The notes under the pieces: model-generated
The model's database searches: none
What the model saw: the letters and a program-made list of their open reading frames with translations, nothing else
Told to the model about the DNA's origin: nothing
Shown here: piece by piece, positions 41,981 to 50,747 of the stretch
How positions within the stretch are numbered: position 1 is the stretch's first letter
Layout of the letters: every line of letters begins with the position of its first letter
Assembly: GCF_000336775.1 (NCBI RefSeq)
Contig: NZ_AOLJ01000015.1
Span: 124,001-188,000, forward strand
Direction: 5' to 3'
Length of the DNA: 64,000 nt
DNA from: Haloferax gibbonsii ATCC 33959
GTDB taxonomy: Archaea > Halobacteriota > Halobacteria > Halobacteriales > Haloferacaceae
Program-made: the position numbers and the translations under genes

Positions 41981-42982
41981 ATGGTCGAAACCCGAAAGGT
42001 GCAGGTGACGGGCGGTTCCACCTACACCGTCTCGATTCCCAAAGATTGGGCGACGGACAACGGCGTCTCGGCGGGGAGCGAAGTCGAGTTCTACCCGGAG
42101 GGGGACTCGCTGTTCTTGACTCCTCGCTCGGAGGAAGAACGCACCGAGGGCACCCTCGACATCGCGACCCTCGAAGGGGACGAACTCACCCGCGCCGTCA
42201 TGACGATGTACGTGAGCGGGTTCGACATCATCGCGCTGGAGAGTTCGCGCATCACGACCGACCAGCGCCGGACCATCCGCGAGGCGACCCAGAGCCTCGT
42301 CGGCCTCGAAGTGCTCGAAGAGACGCGCGACCGGGTCGTCATCCGCGACCTGCTCGACTCCTCCGAGCTCTCCATCCACAACGCGGTCACCCGGATGCGG
42401 CTCATCTCGCTTTCGATGCTCGAAGACGCCATCGCGGCCATCGCCGAGCAGGACGACGACATGGCCCGCGACGTCATCCAGCGCGACGACGACGTCGACC
42501 GCCTCTGGATGGTCGTCTCCCGAATCTTCCGGGCGACGCTCCGGACTCCGAAGGCCGCGGAAGAACTCGGCCTGCCCCGCGAAATCTGCTTCGACTACCA
42601 GTCCGCCGCCCGGCAACTGGAGCGCATCGGCGACCACGCGACCAAAATCGCCCACCTCTCTTTGAACTTCGAAGAGCCCGTCGACGGCGAAATCGTCGAG
42701 GCGATTCAGGAGCTGTTCGAGGAGGCGAAGGCCGTCGTCAACGGCGGTATGGACGCGCTGTTCGCCGAGGAGAGTGACGAGGCGAGCCGCCTCGCCAACG
42801 AGTCCCGCGAGGCCGTCCAGGCCATCGACGCGAGCGCCCGCGGCATCGACGAACACCTCCGCGGCCTCGACCCGGCCCGGGCGCAACTGCTCGGTCTCAT
42901 CGTCGACTCCGTCTCCCGGAGCGCCGACTACGGCGGCAACATCGCCGAGACGGCGCTCCAGAAGGCCGCGCCGACGCCCTGA
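41981..42982 (+). CDS. AbrB-PhoU fusion protein, likely phosphate uptake regulator
   Basis: 333 residues. Residues about 4-50 are a SpoVT/AbrB swapped-hairpin DNA-binding domain (RKVQVTGGSTYTVSIPKDWATDNGVSAGSEVEFYPEGD). The rest is PhoU-like, with FDYQSAARQLERIGDHATKIAHLS and SRSADYGGNIAETAL repeats. The combination of a DNA-binding end with a phosphate-signalling body, divergent from the pst operon and under an identical upstream box, makes a transcriptional regulator of phosphate uptake the best guess. Established for the family: annotation as phosphate uptake regulator; target genes here are inferred. Confidence 0.88.
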   Translation: MVETRKVQVTGGSTYTVSIPKDWATDNGVSAGSEVEFYPEGDSLFLTPRSEEERTEGTLDIATLEGDELTRAVMTMYVSGFDIIALESSRITTDQRRTIREATQSLVGLEVLEETRDRVVIRDLLDSSELSIHNAVTRMRLISLSMLEDAIAAIAEQDDDMARDVIQRDDDVDRLWMVVSRIFRATLRTPKAAEELGLPREICFDYQSAARQLERIGDHATKIAHLSLNFEEPVDGEIVEAIQELFEEAKAVVNGGMDALFAEESDEASRLANESREAVQAIDASARGIDEHLRGLDPARAQLLGLIVDSVSRSADYGGNIAETALQKAAPTP

Positions 42983-43135
42983 CCGACCACGAGCGACCAG
43001 CCGCGACGCCGCTTTTGTCGCTCACTTCTTGTTCCGGATTCGACTTCGACCGAACCACGCCCGCGAGCGACGGCCGGGGGGCTCACGGGGTAAAACAGTC
43101 GAGCCGCGCCGAAACGACGACGCGGGGAGAGAGAC

Positions 43136-43513
43136 TTACTCTTCGTCGACGACGACGGCGTTGACCTGCCCGTCCTGACCGGGGCGGGAGGTGACGCGGG
43201 CGCGGCCGGCGCTCGTGTCGATGATGGAGCCCTTCGTGATGATGTTCCGGCGGGCGTAGTTGACGTTCGACGGGTTGTCGATGACGCCTTCGATGTCTGC
43301 CTGCGTCACGTCGGAGCCGTCGGCGACCTGCGCGACGTTCGTCGAGAGGGCGCGGACCTTCTCGTTGTTACCGCGGGAGTCGATGATCTGGAACCGGGGC
43401 TCGCCGACCGTCGTGGCGGCGGGTTCGCGGCCCAGCTGGTAGCGCTTCTTGTTTCGGGACGGCTTGCGCCGACCGCCGGTCCGCTTCCGCTTGGAGCGTC
43501 CTTGGTCCTTCAT
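43136..43513 (-). CDS. rps8e: Small-subunit ribosomal protein eS8
   Basis: 125 residues, the length of archaeal S8e. A basic N-terminus (RSKRKRTGGRRKPSRNKKRYQLGREP) is followed by the family motifs KVRALSTNVAQVAD and NPSNVNYARRNIITKGSII. A component of the 30S subunit. It faces the AbrB-PhoU gene tail to tail. TTTTTACC lies just before the ATG on the minus strand but too close to be a TATA box for a leaderless start, so the promoter is not certain. Confidence 0.96.
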   Translation of the reverse strand: MKDQGRSKRKRTGGRRKPSRNKKRYQLGREPAATTVGEPRFQIIDSRGNNEKVRALSTNVAQVADGSDVTQADIEGVIDNPSNVNYARRNIITKGSIIDTSAGRARVTSRPGQDGQVNAVVVDEE

Positions 43514-43642
43514 ACGGGGTAAAAACCTCGGTGACTACTTGAATCGCTCGAATCGGTGCTCGGCGGAGACGGGTGACACCACGTCTCTCGGGCGCGATGG
43601 CAACGCAAACCGTTTAGTTCGCCCGCGCCCGCCGTCGAACCG

Positions 43643-44089
43643 ATGAGTCTCGACGTCACCGTCGCCGTCCCCTTCCGGCAACACGGCTCGACCCGCCTCG
43701 GCGAGGGCGAGTTCGTCGTCGCCCTGTCGCTCGACCGCGACTGGTTCTCCCCGGACCAGGCGAAGCGCCTCATCGACCTCGCCGCGGGCCGCGGCCTCGT
43801 CGAGCGCGACGACGGCGAGGTCGTCGCGACGTTCGACCCCGCCGAGGTACGGATACCCGAGGAGTTCGAACCCGACGCCTCCGTCCTCCGCGAGCAGTCG
43901 GCGTTCGAGCAGATTCTCGACGCCTGCGTCGCCGCCGGCATCGAAAAACAGGCCGCCGTCGCCGGCATCAACGAGCGACAGTCCCGCCTCGGCGTCACCG
44001 CCGAGGCCGCCGCGGTCCTCTTCGCACGCGCGAACGAGGTGAACGTGGACGACGCGGCCGAGAAAGCAAAGCGGTCGCTGGCCGAGTAG
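43643..44089 (+). CDS. DUF2240 family protein
   Basis: A 148-residue archaeal protein. FVVALSLDRDWFSPDQAKRLIDLAAGRGLV near the N-terminus looks like a winged-helix half, and the C-terminal AAVAGINERQSRLGVTAEAAAVLFARANEVNVDDAAEKA is strongly conserved in DUF2240. Function unknown; DNA or RNA binding is plausible from the winged-helix pattern. GTTTAGTTC at 43611-43619 is a TATA element about 28 nt before the ATG. Confidence 0.8.
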   Translation: MSLDVTVAVPFRQHGSTRLGEGEFVVALSLDRDWFSPDQAKRLIDLAAGRGLVERDDGEVVATFDPAEVRIPEEFEPDASVLREQSAFEQILDACVAAGIEKQAAVAGINERQSRLGVTAEAAAVLFARANEVNVDDAAEKAKRSLAE

Positions 44090-44160
44090 GCCGTTCGCAC
44101 GCCGGCTCGCGCCCGCCAGCGAAGCGACACCCCGAAACCGTCCGGGCGCGAACGCCCGGC

Positions 44161-44556
44161 ATGGTCGTCGATTCGCTCTCCGACGGGACACGCATCGCTC
44201 AACTGCTCGCCTCGGAGGTAACGGGCCACGAAGACGCCTTTTCCGTTCTCTCCGTCGTCGACGCCGACCCCGACGTGGAACCGACCGACGACGGCGCGCT
44301 CGCCTACGCGGTCGCCGCCGGCGACGAGCGCGTCGCCGAGGTGTACGTCCAGCCCGACCGCGCCCGCGTCGAGTTCCTCGCCCACCCCGACGTGACCGCC
44401 GAGGCCGCCTCCGAGGAGGGGCTTCGCGTCCGCCCGAAGGCGGTCCGACCGCCGCGGACGCTCGTGTTCGTCGAGGACGGCGCGCAGGTGAAGTGGACGC
44501 TCCCGGCGTTCCGCGCGCTGGTCGCGGCGCTCGAAGCCGAGGACCGAGACGAGTAA
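44161..44556 (+). CDS. Conserved haloarchaeal protein of unknown function
   Basis: A 131-residue acidic, soluble protein. N-terminal VVDSLSDGTRIAQLLASEV looks like an amphipathic helix. The middle alternates strands (LAYAVAAGDERVAEVYVQPDRARVEF), and the C-terminal RTLVFVEDGAQVKWTLPAFRALVAAL has a conserved look. No motif allows a functional call. It lies 71 bp after the DUF2240 gene on the same strand and is convergent with the HAD gene; no clear TATA element. Confidence 0.65.
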   Translation: MVVDSLSDGTRIAQLLASEVTGHEDAFSVLSVVDADPDVEPTDDGALAYAVAAGDERVAEVYVQPDRARVEFLAHPDVTAEAASEEGLRVRPKAVRPPRTLVFVEDGAQVKWTLPAFRALVAALEAEDRDE

Positions 44557-44579
44557 AACCCGCCCGCCGCGCGACCGAC

Positions 44580-45239
44580 TCAGAGGTCCGCGACGAGTTC
44601 CGGAAGCGCCGTCGGCAGGTCGTCGTGGTGGATGTGCGCGACCGCCCGCGGGTCGGGGTCGTCACAGCCTTCGCCGAGCACCTGCACCGGGAGCAGTCCG
44701 GCGTCGTGCGCGCCGGCGATGTCGTGGTGGACGCTGTCGCCGACGTAGACGGTCTCTTCGGGCTCGGTTCCGAGCTCGTCGAGCAGGGCATCGAACGCCC
44801 GCCGGTCCGGCTTTCCGGCGGGGAGCGCGCCCGTCACGAGCGCCGTGTCGAAGTGGTCGCGCCAGCCGAGTTTATCGATTTTCGCCTCTTGGGCCACGAC
44901 CGGCCCGTTGGTGAGGAGGCCGACGCGGTAGGTCGTCCGCAGGCCGGCGAGCATCGCCTCGACGCCCTCGACGGGGACGACCGCGTCGGTGATTCGTTCT
45001 CTGTACGCCGTCGCGACGTGCTCCGGGTCGACGGTGGAGTCGTGCTCGTCGAGGAGGGTCTCGAAGATGGGCGCGCGGGTCTCGCGCGTGAGGTTCTCTT
45101 GATGTGCCCGGAGATACGCCTCTCGGGTCAGCGGGGGCGCGCCCGCCGCCGCCGCCGCCTCCGAGAGAATCGTCTCGCGGTCCCGCGTCGGGACCGCGAG
45201 TGTGTAGTCGAGGTCGAACCCGACCGCGCTGACAGACAT
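44580..45239 (-). CDS. HAD-superfamily phosphatase
   Basis: A 219-residue enzyme with complete HAD phosphatase motifs: FDLDYTL (Asp9 and Asp11), LLTNGPV, the Lys of AGKPDRRAFDAL and VYVGDSVHHDIAGAHDAG. A helical cap lies between motifs I and II. Asp at the +2 position indicates phosphatase rather than dehalogenase chemistry, in contrast to the HAD protein at 19.1 kb. It resembles house-cleaning or phosphoglycolate-type phosphatases; the substrate is not readable. Confidence 0.85.
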   Translation of the reverse strand: MSVSAVGFDLDYTLAVPTRDRETILSEAAAAAGAPPLTREAYLRAHQENLTRETRAPIFETLLDEHDSTVDPEHVATAYRERITDAVVPVEGVEAMLAGLRTTYRVGLLTNGPVVAQEAKIDKLGWRDHFDTALVTGALPAGKPDRRAFDALLDELGTEPEETVYVGDSVHHDIAGAHDAGLLPVQVLGEGCDDPDPRAVAHIHHDDLPTALPELVADL

Positions 45240-45361
45240 TCTCGGCGAAGCGTTGGCAACGGAGCGATATGAGCGTGCCGGGACCTGTCGAGGGGGCGAC
45301 CCGTCGCGCGGCGGCTCGCGGCGGGCCAGTCCGAACGACCCCTCACCGGCGACGACAACCA

Positions 45362-45367
45362 CTATAC
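45362..45367 (+). promoter_or_regulatory. TATA-like box of nurA
   Basis: CTATAC is centred about 26 nt before the ATG at 45390. Confidence 0.45.
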
Positions 45368-45389
45368 CCGTCGGCGACGACGCCGAGAT

Positions 45390-46664
45390 ATGACCCTCGA
45401 CCCCGTCCACGTGGACGACATCGCGTCCATGGCGAGTTCCATCGCCGACTCGGTCGACGACGCCGACTACGACGACCTCGCGCGGACGGTCTGGGAATCG
45501 TGGCTCGACCCCCTCGAATCGCCCGACGGGGGACTTCCCATCGTCGAACCGCTCGGGGAACAGCGCCTCCACGCCGCCGCCATCGACGACGTGGCGCTCA
45601 CCGAGTCGCCGTTTCCGACCGTCCACGGCCTCGACTCGGGGACCATCAACCCGACGACGTTCAAAAACGGGCTCGTCCTCGACGTGGCCCACGCCGCGAT
45701 GGCCGCCGAGCCGTCGGACCTCGACCTCCACCGACACCGCTCTATCGTCATGGCGGCCCACACCCACGACCCGGTCCAGTTTTTCGACACCGACGAGTGG
45801 CTCCGGTCCGACGAGGGCTACGGCCGCCGGCGCGTCCTGAGCGTCCCGCGGGTCAACCGCTACGCCGAGGGCGTCGTCCACGCGCTCGCGCTCTACCTCG
45901 CCGAGAGCGCCCACGCGCTCGAACACGCCGACGCCGTCTCCGACCTGCTCATCCTCGACGGGCCGGTGTACCCGAAGGAACTCCTGAACTGGCGCGACCG
46001 CGACGCCGAGCTGAAGGACCTCGCGCGCGACGCGAAGCCGAAGGCGGTCGTCGAGAACTACATCCGACTCGTCGAGCGCTTCGTCGAGCGGGACGTGCCG
46101 CTCGCCGGCTTCGTGAAGAACCCCGGCGCGAAACACGTCGTCCGCACGGTCAGAAAACAGCTCGACGGGAACGACGCCGGCAGGCGACCGTGGGTCGACG
46201 ACGCCGCCTTCTTCGTCAACCTGCTCGAACGCCGGGAGGGCCCCGACGGCGACGAGCGCCGCACCGAGGAGCTCACGTTCACGAGCTGGTTCGTCTCGCG
46301 CGGCGGGTCGGACCGACAACTGAGCGCCGAGGGCGAGGCGTTCGGCATCGAGCGGAAGCTCGACCCCGAGGCGTACACGGTGACGTTCTTCGTGCTGTAC
46401 GACCCCCGAACCGACGTGTGCTACCGGGTCGAAGCGCCCTACGCGTTCACGAAGGACTCCGAGCGCCGCGCCGACCTGATGCACCACGTCGTCCGCGACG
46501 TGGCCGCCACGCGCGGGCCGCCGCTGGCGGTCGAGAAGGCCGACGAACTCGCGCGGGTGAGCGTCGGCGAGAAGGCCGCGCTCAGACGAAAGCTCTCGGA
46601 GAAACTCGACTCGGACCAGATGAAGAGCTACGACAACATCCGCTGGGTCGACGCCGACGAGTGA
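45390..46664 (+). CDS. nurA: NurA-type 5'-3' nuclease
   Basis: A 424-residue NurA-domain protein. First catalytic strand: HGLDSGTINP (Asp82); second: LLILDGPVYPKEL (Asp190). The long C-terminal part has FTSWFVSRGG, VTFFVLYDPRTDVCYRVEAPYAF and KADELARVSVGEK. NurA works with the HerA helicase and Mre11-Rad50 to resect DNA ends before homologous recombination. The HerA gene lies 590 bp downstream on the same strand, separated by an antisense gene. mre11 and rad50 are not in the window. Confidence 0.87.
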   Translation: MTLDPVHVDDIASMASSIADSVDDADYDDLARTVWESWLDPLESPDGGLPIVEPLGEQRLHAAAIDDVALTESPFPTVHGLDSGTINPTTFKNGLVLDVAHAAMAAEPSDLDLHRHRSIVMAAHTHDPVQFFDTDEWLRSDEGYGRRRVLSVPRVNRYAEGVVHALALYLAESAHALEHADAVSDLLILDGPVYPKELLNWRDRDAELKDLARDAKPKAVVENYIRLVERFVERDVPLAGFVKNPGAKHVVRTVRKQLDGNDAGRRPWVDDAAFFVNLLERREGPDGDERRTEELTFTSWFVSRGGSDRQLSAEGEAFGIERKLDPEAYTVTFFVLYDPRTDVCYRVEAPYAFTKDSERRADLMHHVVRDVAATRGPPLAVEKADELARVSVGEKAALRRKLSEKLDSDQMKSYDNIRWVDADE

Positions 46665-46706
46665 GAGTGGCGCGCCCGAAGCGCGCGCCCCGGCGACCGA
46701 CCGCCC

Positions 46707-47120
46707 TCAGAGCGACGCGTCGCCCTCGGGAGAGCCTTCGTCGGCGGAGCGGTCCGCCGCGTCCGGCTGTTCGTCCTCCGGGGTTCCCTCCTCTTCGGGC
46801 CGGACGACCTCCACTCGCACGTCGGCGGCGGAGACGCCGACCCGCGCGAACTGCGTCCTGACGTGTTCTTTCGCCGCCGACAGCGCCTGCTCGCGGGTGT
46901 CGAAGCCGCGGGGAAGCGGCGTGTCGAAGGCGACCCGAATCGTCCGGCCGTCGATTTCGGTCTCCGACCCGCCGCTTTCGACCTCGTAGAACTCGTCGCA
47001 GACCCAGACGTAGGGCGCGTCCTCGTCCGGCGCGCCGCGGTAGGTCGGCGCTTGCTCCCCCCGTTCGAATATCGTACCGGTGAGTGCCGTGCCGCCGCCG
47101 TGACCGCGGACCAATAACAT
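46707..47120 (-). CDS. DUF7113-like haloarchaeal protein
   Basis: A 137-residue acidic protein. The beginning MLLVRGHGGGTALTGTIFERG, YVWVCDEFYEVESGG in the middle and DTREQALSAAKEHVRTQFARVGV form a recognisable haloarchaeal family that I recall as DUF7113; the last 35 or so residues are Glu/Asp/Pro-rich and disordered. Function unknown. It lies on the opposite strand exactly between nurA and herA; whether this placement is meaningful is unclear. Confidence 0.7.
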   Translation of the reverse strand: MLLVRGHGGGTALTGTIFERGEQAPTYRGAPDEDAPYVWVCDEFYEVESGGSETEIDGRTIRVAFDTPLPRGFDTREQALSAAKEHVRTQFARVGVSAADVRVEVVRPEEEGTPEDEQPDAADRSADEGSPEGDASL

Positions 47121-47224
47121 AGCCGGGCTAGGTGCGCGACACGGAAAAGTCGTACGCGACGCCCCGAGAGCGCGTCATTCGGGACCGTTCGACAGGGGAA
47201 CCGCGCGCCGTCGCCGACGCGTGG

Positions 47225-47232
47225 CTTTTTAC
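47225..47232 (+). promoter_or_regulatory. TATA-like box of herA
   Basis: CTTTTTAC is centred about 28 nt before the ATG at 47256, which supports that start and shows herA has its own promoter despite the nurA link. Confidence 0.5.
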
Positions 47233-47255
47233 TCGCCGCCCGCAAGCGTTGGAAC

Positions 47256-49217
47256 ATGACCGATTTGGGGGATTTCAGCGACTTCGCCGGCGACGACCCC
47301 GACGACTCGTCCGACGCGGACCGAGACGGGCCGGCCGCTGACGCCGCCGGAAACGGGCGCTCGGAGCGTTCCGAGGCCGCCGCGGGAGCCGAAACTGCGG
47401 CCGCCGCGAGCGCCGCCGACGGCGATGGCGTCGAAACCGACTCCGGCGAGCGCGACGACGCCGGTTCGACTGACACGGGCGGCGTGACCGACGAGGCGGA
47501 CGACCTGCAGTTCGACGACTACGACGCCGACCCCGTCGGCGACGAGCGTGGCGTCGGCGCGATTGCGGTCTCGCAGGGCCTGCGCGTGTCGGAGGACCCC
47601 GAGCGGACGGCGCTCCGGGCGTTCGTGACCGCGGGCAACCGCGAGCGCGTTCGCCTCGGAAAGTACCTCGTCGTCCCCTATCCCGACGACGAACTGCTGT
47701 TCTGTCGCATCGTCGGCTTGGAGTACGCCCAGGAGTTCCAGGCCGACGACGCGACCGAGATTCACGCCCGCCGGGCGATGCGCCGCCCCGCCGACGAGTT
47801 CGAGGAGCGCGATTTCAAGTTCATGGCGGAACTCGAACCCATCGCCGTCCTCTTTTCCGACCGCGGCGACCTCAAACGGCGGATGGTCGACCGCGTGCCG
47901 AAACCGCAGGCGACGGTCGGTGAGGCCACCGACGCGACGCAGATCAAGACCGGCCTGAAGATTCCCGAGGAGGGCGTCTTCCTCGGCCACCTCTCGGTCG
48001 GCGGCGAGAAGGTCCGAACCGCGGCCCGACCGCCGACCATCGACTACCGCCTGAACGACGACTACACCGACGGCGACCCGCTCGTGTTCCGCCACACGCT
48101 CGTCGCCGGCGGCACCGGGTCGGGGAAGACCCACGCCTCGAAGAACATCCTGCGGCAGTACCTCTCGGCGGAACGGAGCTACGAGATGGACGACGGCCGC
48201 GAGGTCCAGACCGCGGTCGTCCAGTTCGACCCGCAGGACGAGTACGCCCAGATGCACGACGACAACCCCGACATGGACGACGAGACGGCCCGGCGCTACG
48301 AGCGCGAGGGCGTCGCCCACGGCGGCCACGACGACACCGTCGCGCTCGTCCCCAAGATGGCCGGGTCGTCGTACCCCGGCGCGAACCACCGCGCCGAGCA
48401 GTTGGAGTTCACCATCCCCTTCTCGATGGCGCGGGACCTCCCGTGGCTCGTCGCCGGCAGCAGCCTCAACGACAACCAGTACCCGGCGCTCACCGAACTC
48501 CTGAACCGCTTCTTCCGGAACTACGGCGATTCGGGGACGTATCAGGAGTTCCTGACGTTCCTCGACGACCCGGCGCTGAAAGAGGAACTCCACGAGTCGG
48601 GCCGGGTCCACGAGGCGACCTTCGACGCGGTGAAGCGCCGAGTTCGCGGCGTGCCGAGCGGCGTCTTCGACCAAGATGCCCGGCCGATAACCGAACTCGA
48701 CCACCAGCTCGTCCGGCCCGGCGGGCTGACGGTCGTGCCGACCTACCACCTCTCGTCGAGTCGGGCGAAGGAGCTGTTCGTCCTCGCGGTCTCGGCGCTG
48801 CTCATCGACGACAAGCTCTCGAACGACCCGTCGAGCGACCGCATCAAGGAGACGCCGGTCGTCCTCGGGATGGACGAGGCGCACAACTTCCTCACCGACG
48901 CCGACACCGTACAGGCGCGGAAGGTCATCCAGAAGTTCACCGAGGCGGCCAAGCAGGGCCGAAAGGAGCGACTCGGCCTGTTCCTCATCACGCAGGACCC
49001 GCAGGACATCGCCGACCCGGTGTTCAAGCAGGTGAACACGAAGGTCGTGCTCAACCTCGGCGACGAAGACGCCATCAAGAGCGTCAACATCCCGCCGAAC
49101 CTCGAAGACAAGGTGCCGTACATGGAGAAAGGGCAGATGGTCGTCTACTCGCCCGACAACTCCGAGCCCGTCGAGCTGACGGGGCTTTCGACCTGCGTGA
49201 CGCGACACGGCGACTGA
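47256..49217 (+). CDS. herA: HerA-type DNA helicase/translocase
   Basis: 653 residues. The first 95 or so are Asp/Ala/Gly/Glu-rich and disordered, an unusually long extension. A HAS-barrel-like domain follows (residues about 98-260), then the FtsK/HerA ATPase: Walker A GGTGSGKT (285-292), Walker B TPVVLGMDEAHNF, and FLITQDPQDIADPVFKQVNTKVVLNL near the C-terminus. HerA is a hexameric bidirectional helicase that drives NurA in DNA end resection. The pairing with nurA in the same direction supports the assignment. Confidence 0.88.
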   Translation: MTDLGDFSDFAGDDPDDSSDADRDGPAADAAGNGRSERSEAAAGAETAAAASAADGDGVETDSGERDDAGSTDTGGVTDEADDLQFDDYDADPVGDERGVGAIAVSQGLRVSEDPERTALRAFVTAGNRERVRLGKYLVVPYPDDELLFCRIVGLEYAQEFQADDATEIHARRAMRRPADEFEERDFKFMAELEPIAVLFSDRGDLKRRMVDRVPKPQATVGEATDATQIKTGLKIPEEGVFLGHLSVGGEKVRTAARPPTIDYRLNDDYTDGDPLVFRHTLVAGGTGSGKTHASKNILRQYLSAERSYEMDDGREVQTAVVQFDPQDEYAQMHDDNPDMDDETARRYEREGVAHGGHDDTVALVPKMAGSSYPGANHRAEQLEFTIPFSMARDLPWLVAGSSLNDNQYPALTELLNRFFRNYGDSGTYQEFLTFLDDPALKEELHESGRVHEATFDAVKRRVRGVPSGVFDQDARPITELDHQLVRPGGLTVVPTYHLSSSRAKELFVLAVSALLIDDKLSNDPSSDRIKETPVVLGMDEAHNFLTDADTVQARKVIQKFTEAAKQGRKERLGLFLITQDPQDIADPVFKQVNTKVVLNLGDEDAIKSVNIPPNLEDKVPYMEKGQMVVYSPDNSEPVELTGLSTCVTRHGD

Positions 49218-49317
49218 GCACCCGGAACGCGCCGCCCGTCGCAGGCGACCGGGTCGCGGCTGTCCCGGCCCGCGCCCGCCGGGCGGATTTTTAGCCCGCG
49301 ACCGAGTAGGCCGCGAC

Positions 49318-49761
49318 ATGGCCGAACACGTGCTCGTTCCGACCGACGGGTCGCCGCAGTCAGTCGCCGCGGTCCGCTTCGCCGCCACGGAGTGGCCCGA
49401 CGCGGAACTCACGCTTTTGAACGTCATCAACCCCGCCGACGCCGACTATCGAGAGCGGGCGCTCAGCGGCTCCGAAGAGTGGTTTCAAGCGGAGAAACGA
49501 AAGTCGAGAGAGACGTTCGCCGAGGTGAAAGCCGAGGTGGGGCTCGTCGACACCGACAGGTCGGTCACCGACCGCATCGAGGTCGGCAGCCCGCAGAAAG
49601 TCATCGTCGAGGTGCTGGACGGCGACGGTGACGACGACGCCGGCTACGACCACGTCGTGATGGGGAGCCACGGCCGAACCGGCGTCTCGCGCATCCTGCT
49701 CGGAAGCGTCGCCGAGGAGGTCCTCCGGCGGTCGCCGGTGCCGGTGACGATCGTCAGGTGA
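49318..49761 (+). CDS. Universal stress protein (UspA family, ATP-binding type)
   Basis: 147 residues, one Usp domain. VLVPTDGSPQSVAAVRFAA starts the fold, and the nucleotide motif G-2x-G-9x-G-S/T is present at the C-terminus (GSHGRTGVSRILLGSVAE). Members of this type bind ATP and respond to stress; the specific role is unknown. ATTTTTAGC at 49287-49295 is a TATA element about 28 nt before the ATG. Confidence 0.88.
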   Translation: MAEHVLVPTDGSPQSVAAVRFAATEWPDAELTLLNVINPADADYRERALSGSEEWFQAEKRKSRETFAEVKAEVGLVDTDRSVTDRIEVGSPQKVIVEVLDGDGDDDAGYDHVVMGSHGRTGVSRILLGSVAEEVLRRSPVPVTIVR

Positions 49762-49922
49762 GTCGCGGCGAGCGGACGCCGCCACAGAACCGTGTCTCCG
49801 ACCTCGCGGTGACACGGTCGTCACCCAGTAGCGTGATGATACGAGTACTGCGAGCACACCGGAATCGGCCGGTTCGACCGGATTGCAACGCCCTATTTCG
49901 GTGCCGCCCTTGGCGGGCATCA

Positions 49923-50594
49923 ATGGAATTCACAGAGGTCGTAACGACTCGCCGCTCGGTTCACGACTACGCCGACGAGTCGCTCGACGACGAGACCCTC
50001 CGAACGATATTCGAGAACGCGGTGCAGGCACCGTCGAGCTACAACCTCCAGCCGTGGGAGTTCGTCGTGCTGCGCGAAGACGAGACACAGCAGGCGCTCC
50101 GCGAGGCGGCGTACGACCAAGAACACGTCACCGGTGCCGCCGCGTCGGTCATCGTGCTCGGTAACAAGGACCCCGAGGCCCACGCCGAGACCGTCACCGA
50201 CGACATGCTGGAGAAGGGCTACCTGCCGAGCGAGGAGGTCCGCGAGGGCATCCTCGAAAACATCGCCGGCATGGCGGACCTCCCCGAACAGGAGCGCCGC
50301 GTCTGGACCGTCCGCTCGACGTCGCTGGTCGCCATGTCGCTCATGTACGCCGCGTGGGACGAGGGCGTGGCCTCCTGCCCCATCGGCGGATTCGACGCCG
50401 ACGCCGTCCTCGACGCGTTCGACATCGACGGCGAGCGGTACGAGCCCGTGATGCTCCTGACGATGGGCATCCCCGCCGACGACGCCGACGAGTTGCAGGC
50501 GGAGCGCAAGTACCGCCGCCCCGTCGACGAGGTCGTCCACTTCGAGGAGTTCGCGCCGGAGCGAGAGGTCGCCGCGACGCCCGCCGACGACTGA
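49923..50594 (+). CDS. Nitroreductase family FMN-dependent oxidoreductase
   Basis: 223 residues. The FMN-binding start TTRRSVHDYADE, the QAPSSYNLQPWEFVVL loop and C-terminal EPVMLLTMGIPADD are those of the nitroreductase/NADH-oxidase fold. The ATG at 49923 is chosen because the upstream in-frame extension is low-quality sequence; CTATTTCG lies about 30 nt before it. The natural substrate of such enzymes is usually unknown (quinones, flavins, nitro compounds). Confidence 0.85.
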   Translation: MEFTEVVTTRRSVHDYADESLDDETLRTIFENAVQAPSSYNLQPWEFVVLREDETQQALREAAYDQEHVTGAAASVIVLGNKDPEAHAETVTDDMLEKGYLPSEEVREGILENIAGMADLPEQERRVWTVRSTSLVAMSLMYAAWDEGVASCPIGGFDADAVLDAFDIDGERYEPVMLLTMGIPADDADELQAERKYRRPVDEVVHFEEFAPEREVAATPADD

Positions 50595-50747
50595 CTCGAA
50601 CGCTCCACCACACCCCCGAAATCCCCCGATTTTCCCGCCGTTCACGCCCCGACGAGGCGTCCCTCACGAGCGCCGATTCTCGGTCCGTGAGGAACGACAA
50701 CCTCGGCTATTTCGGTTCCCCTCGTACCTGTCTCTGGTGACTTGGTG

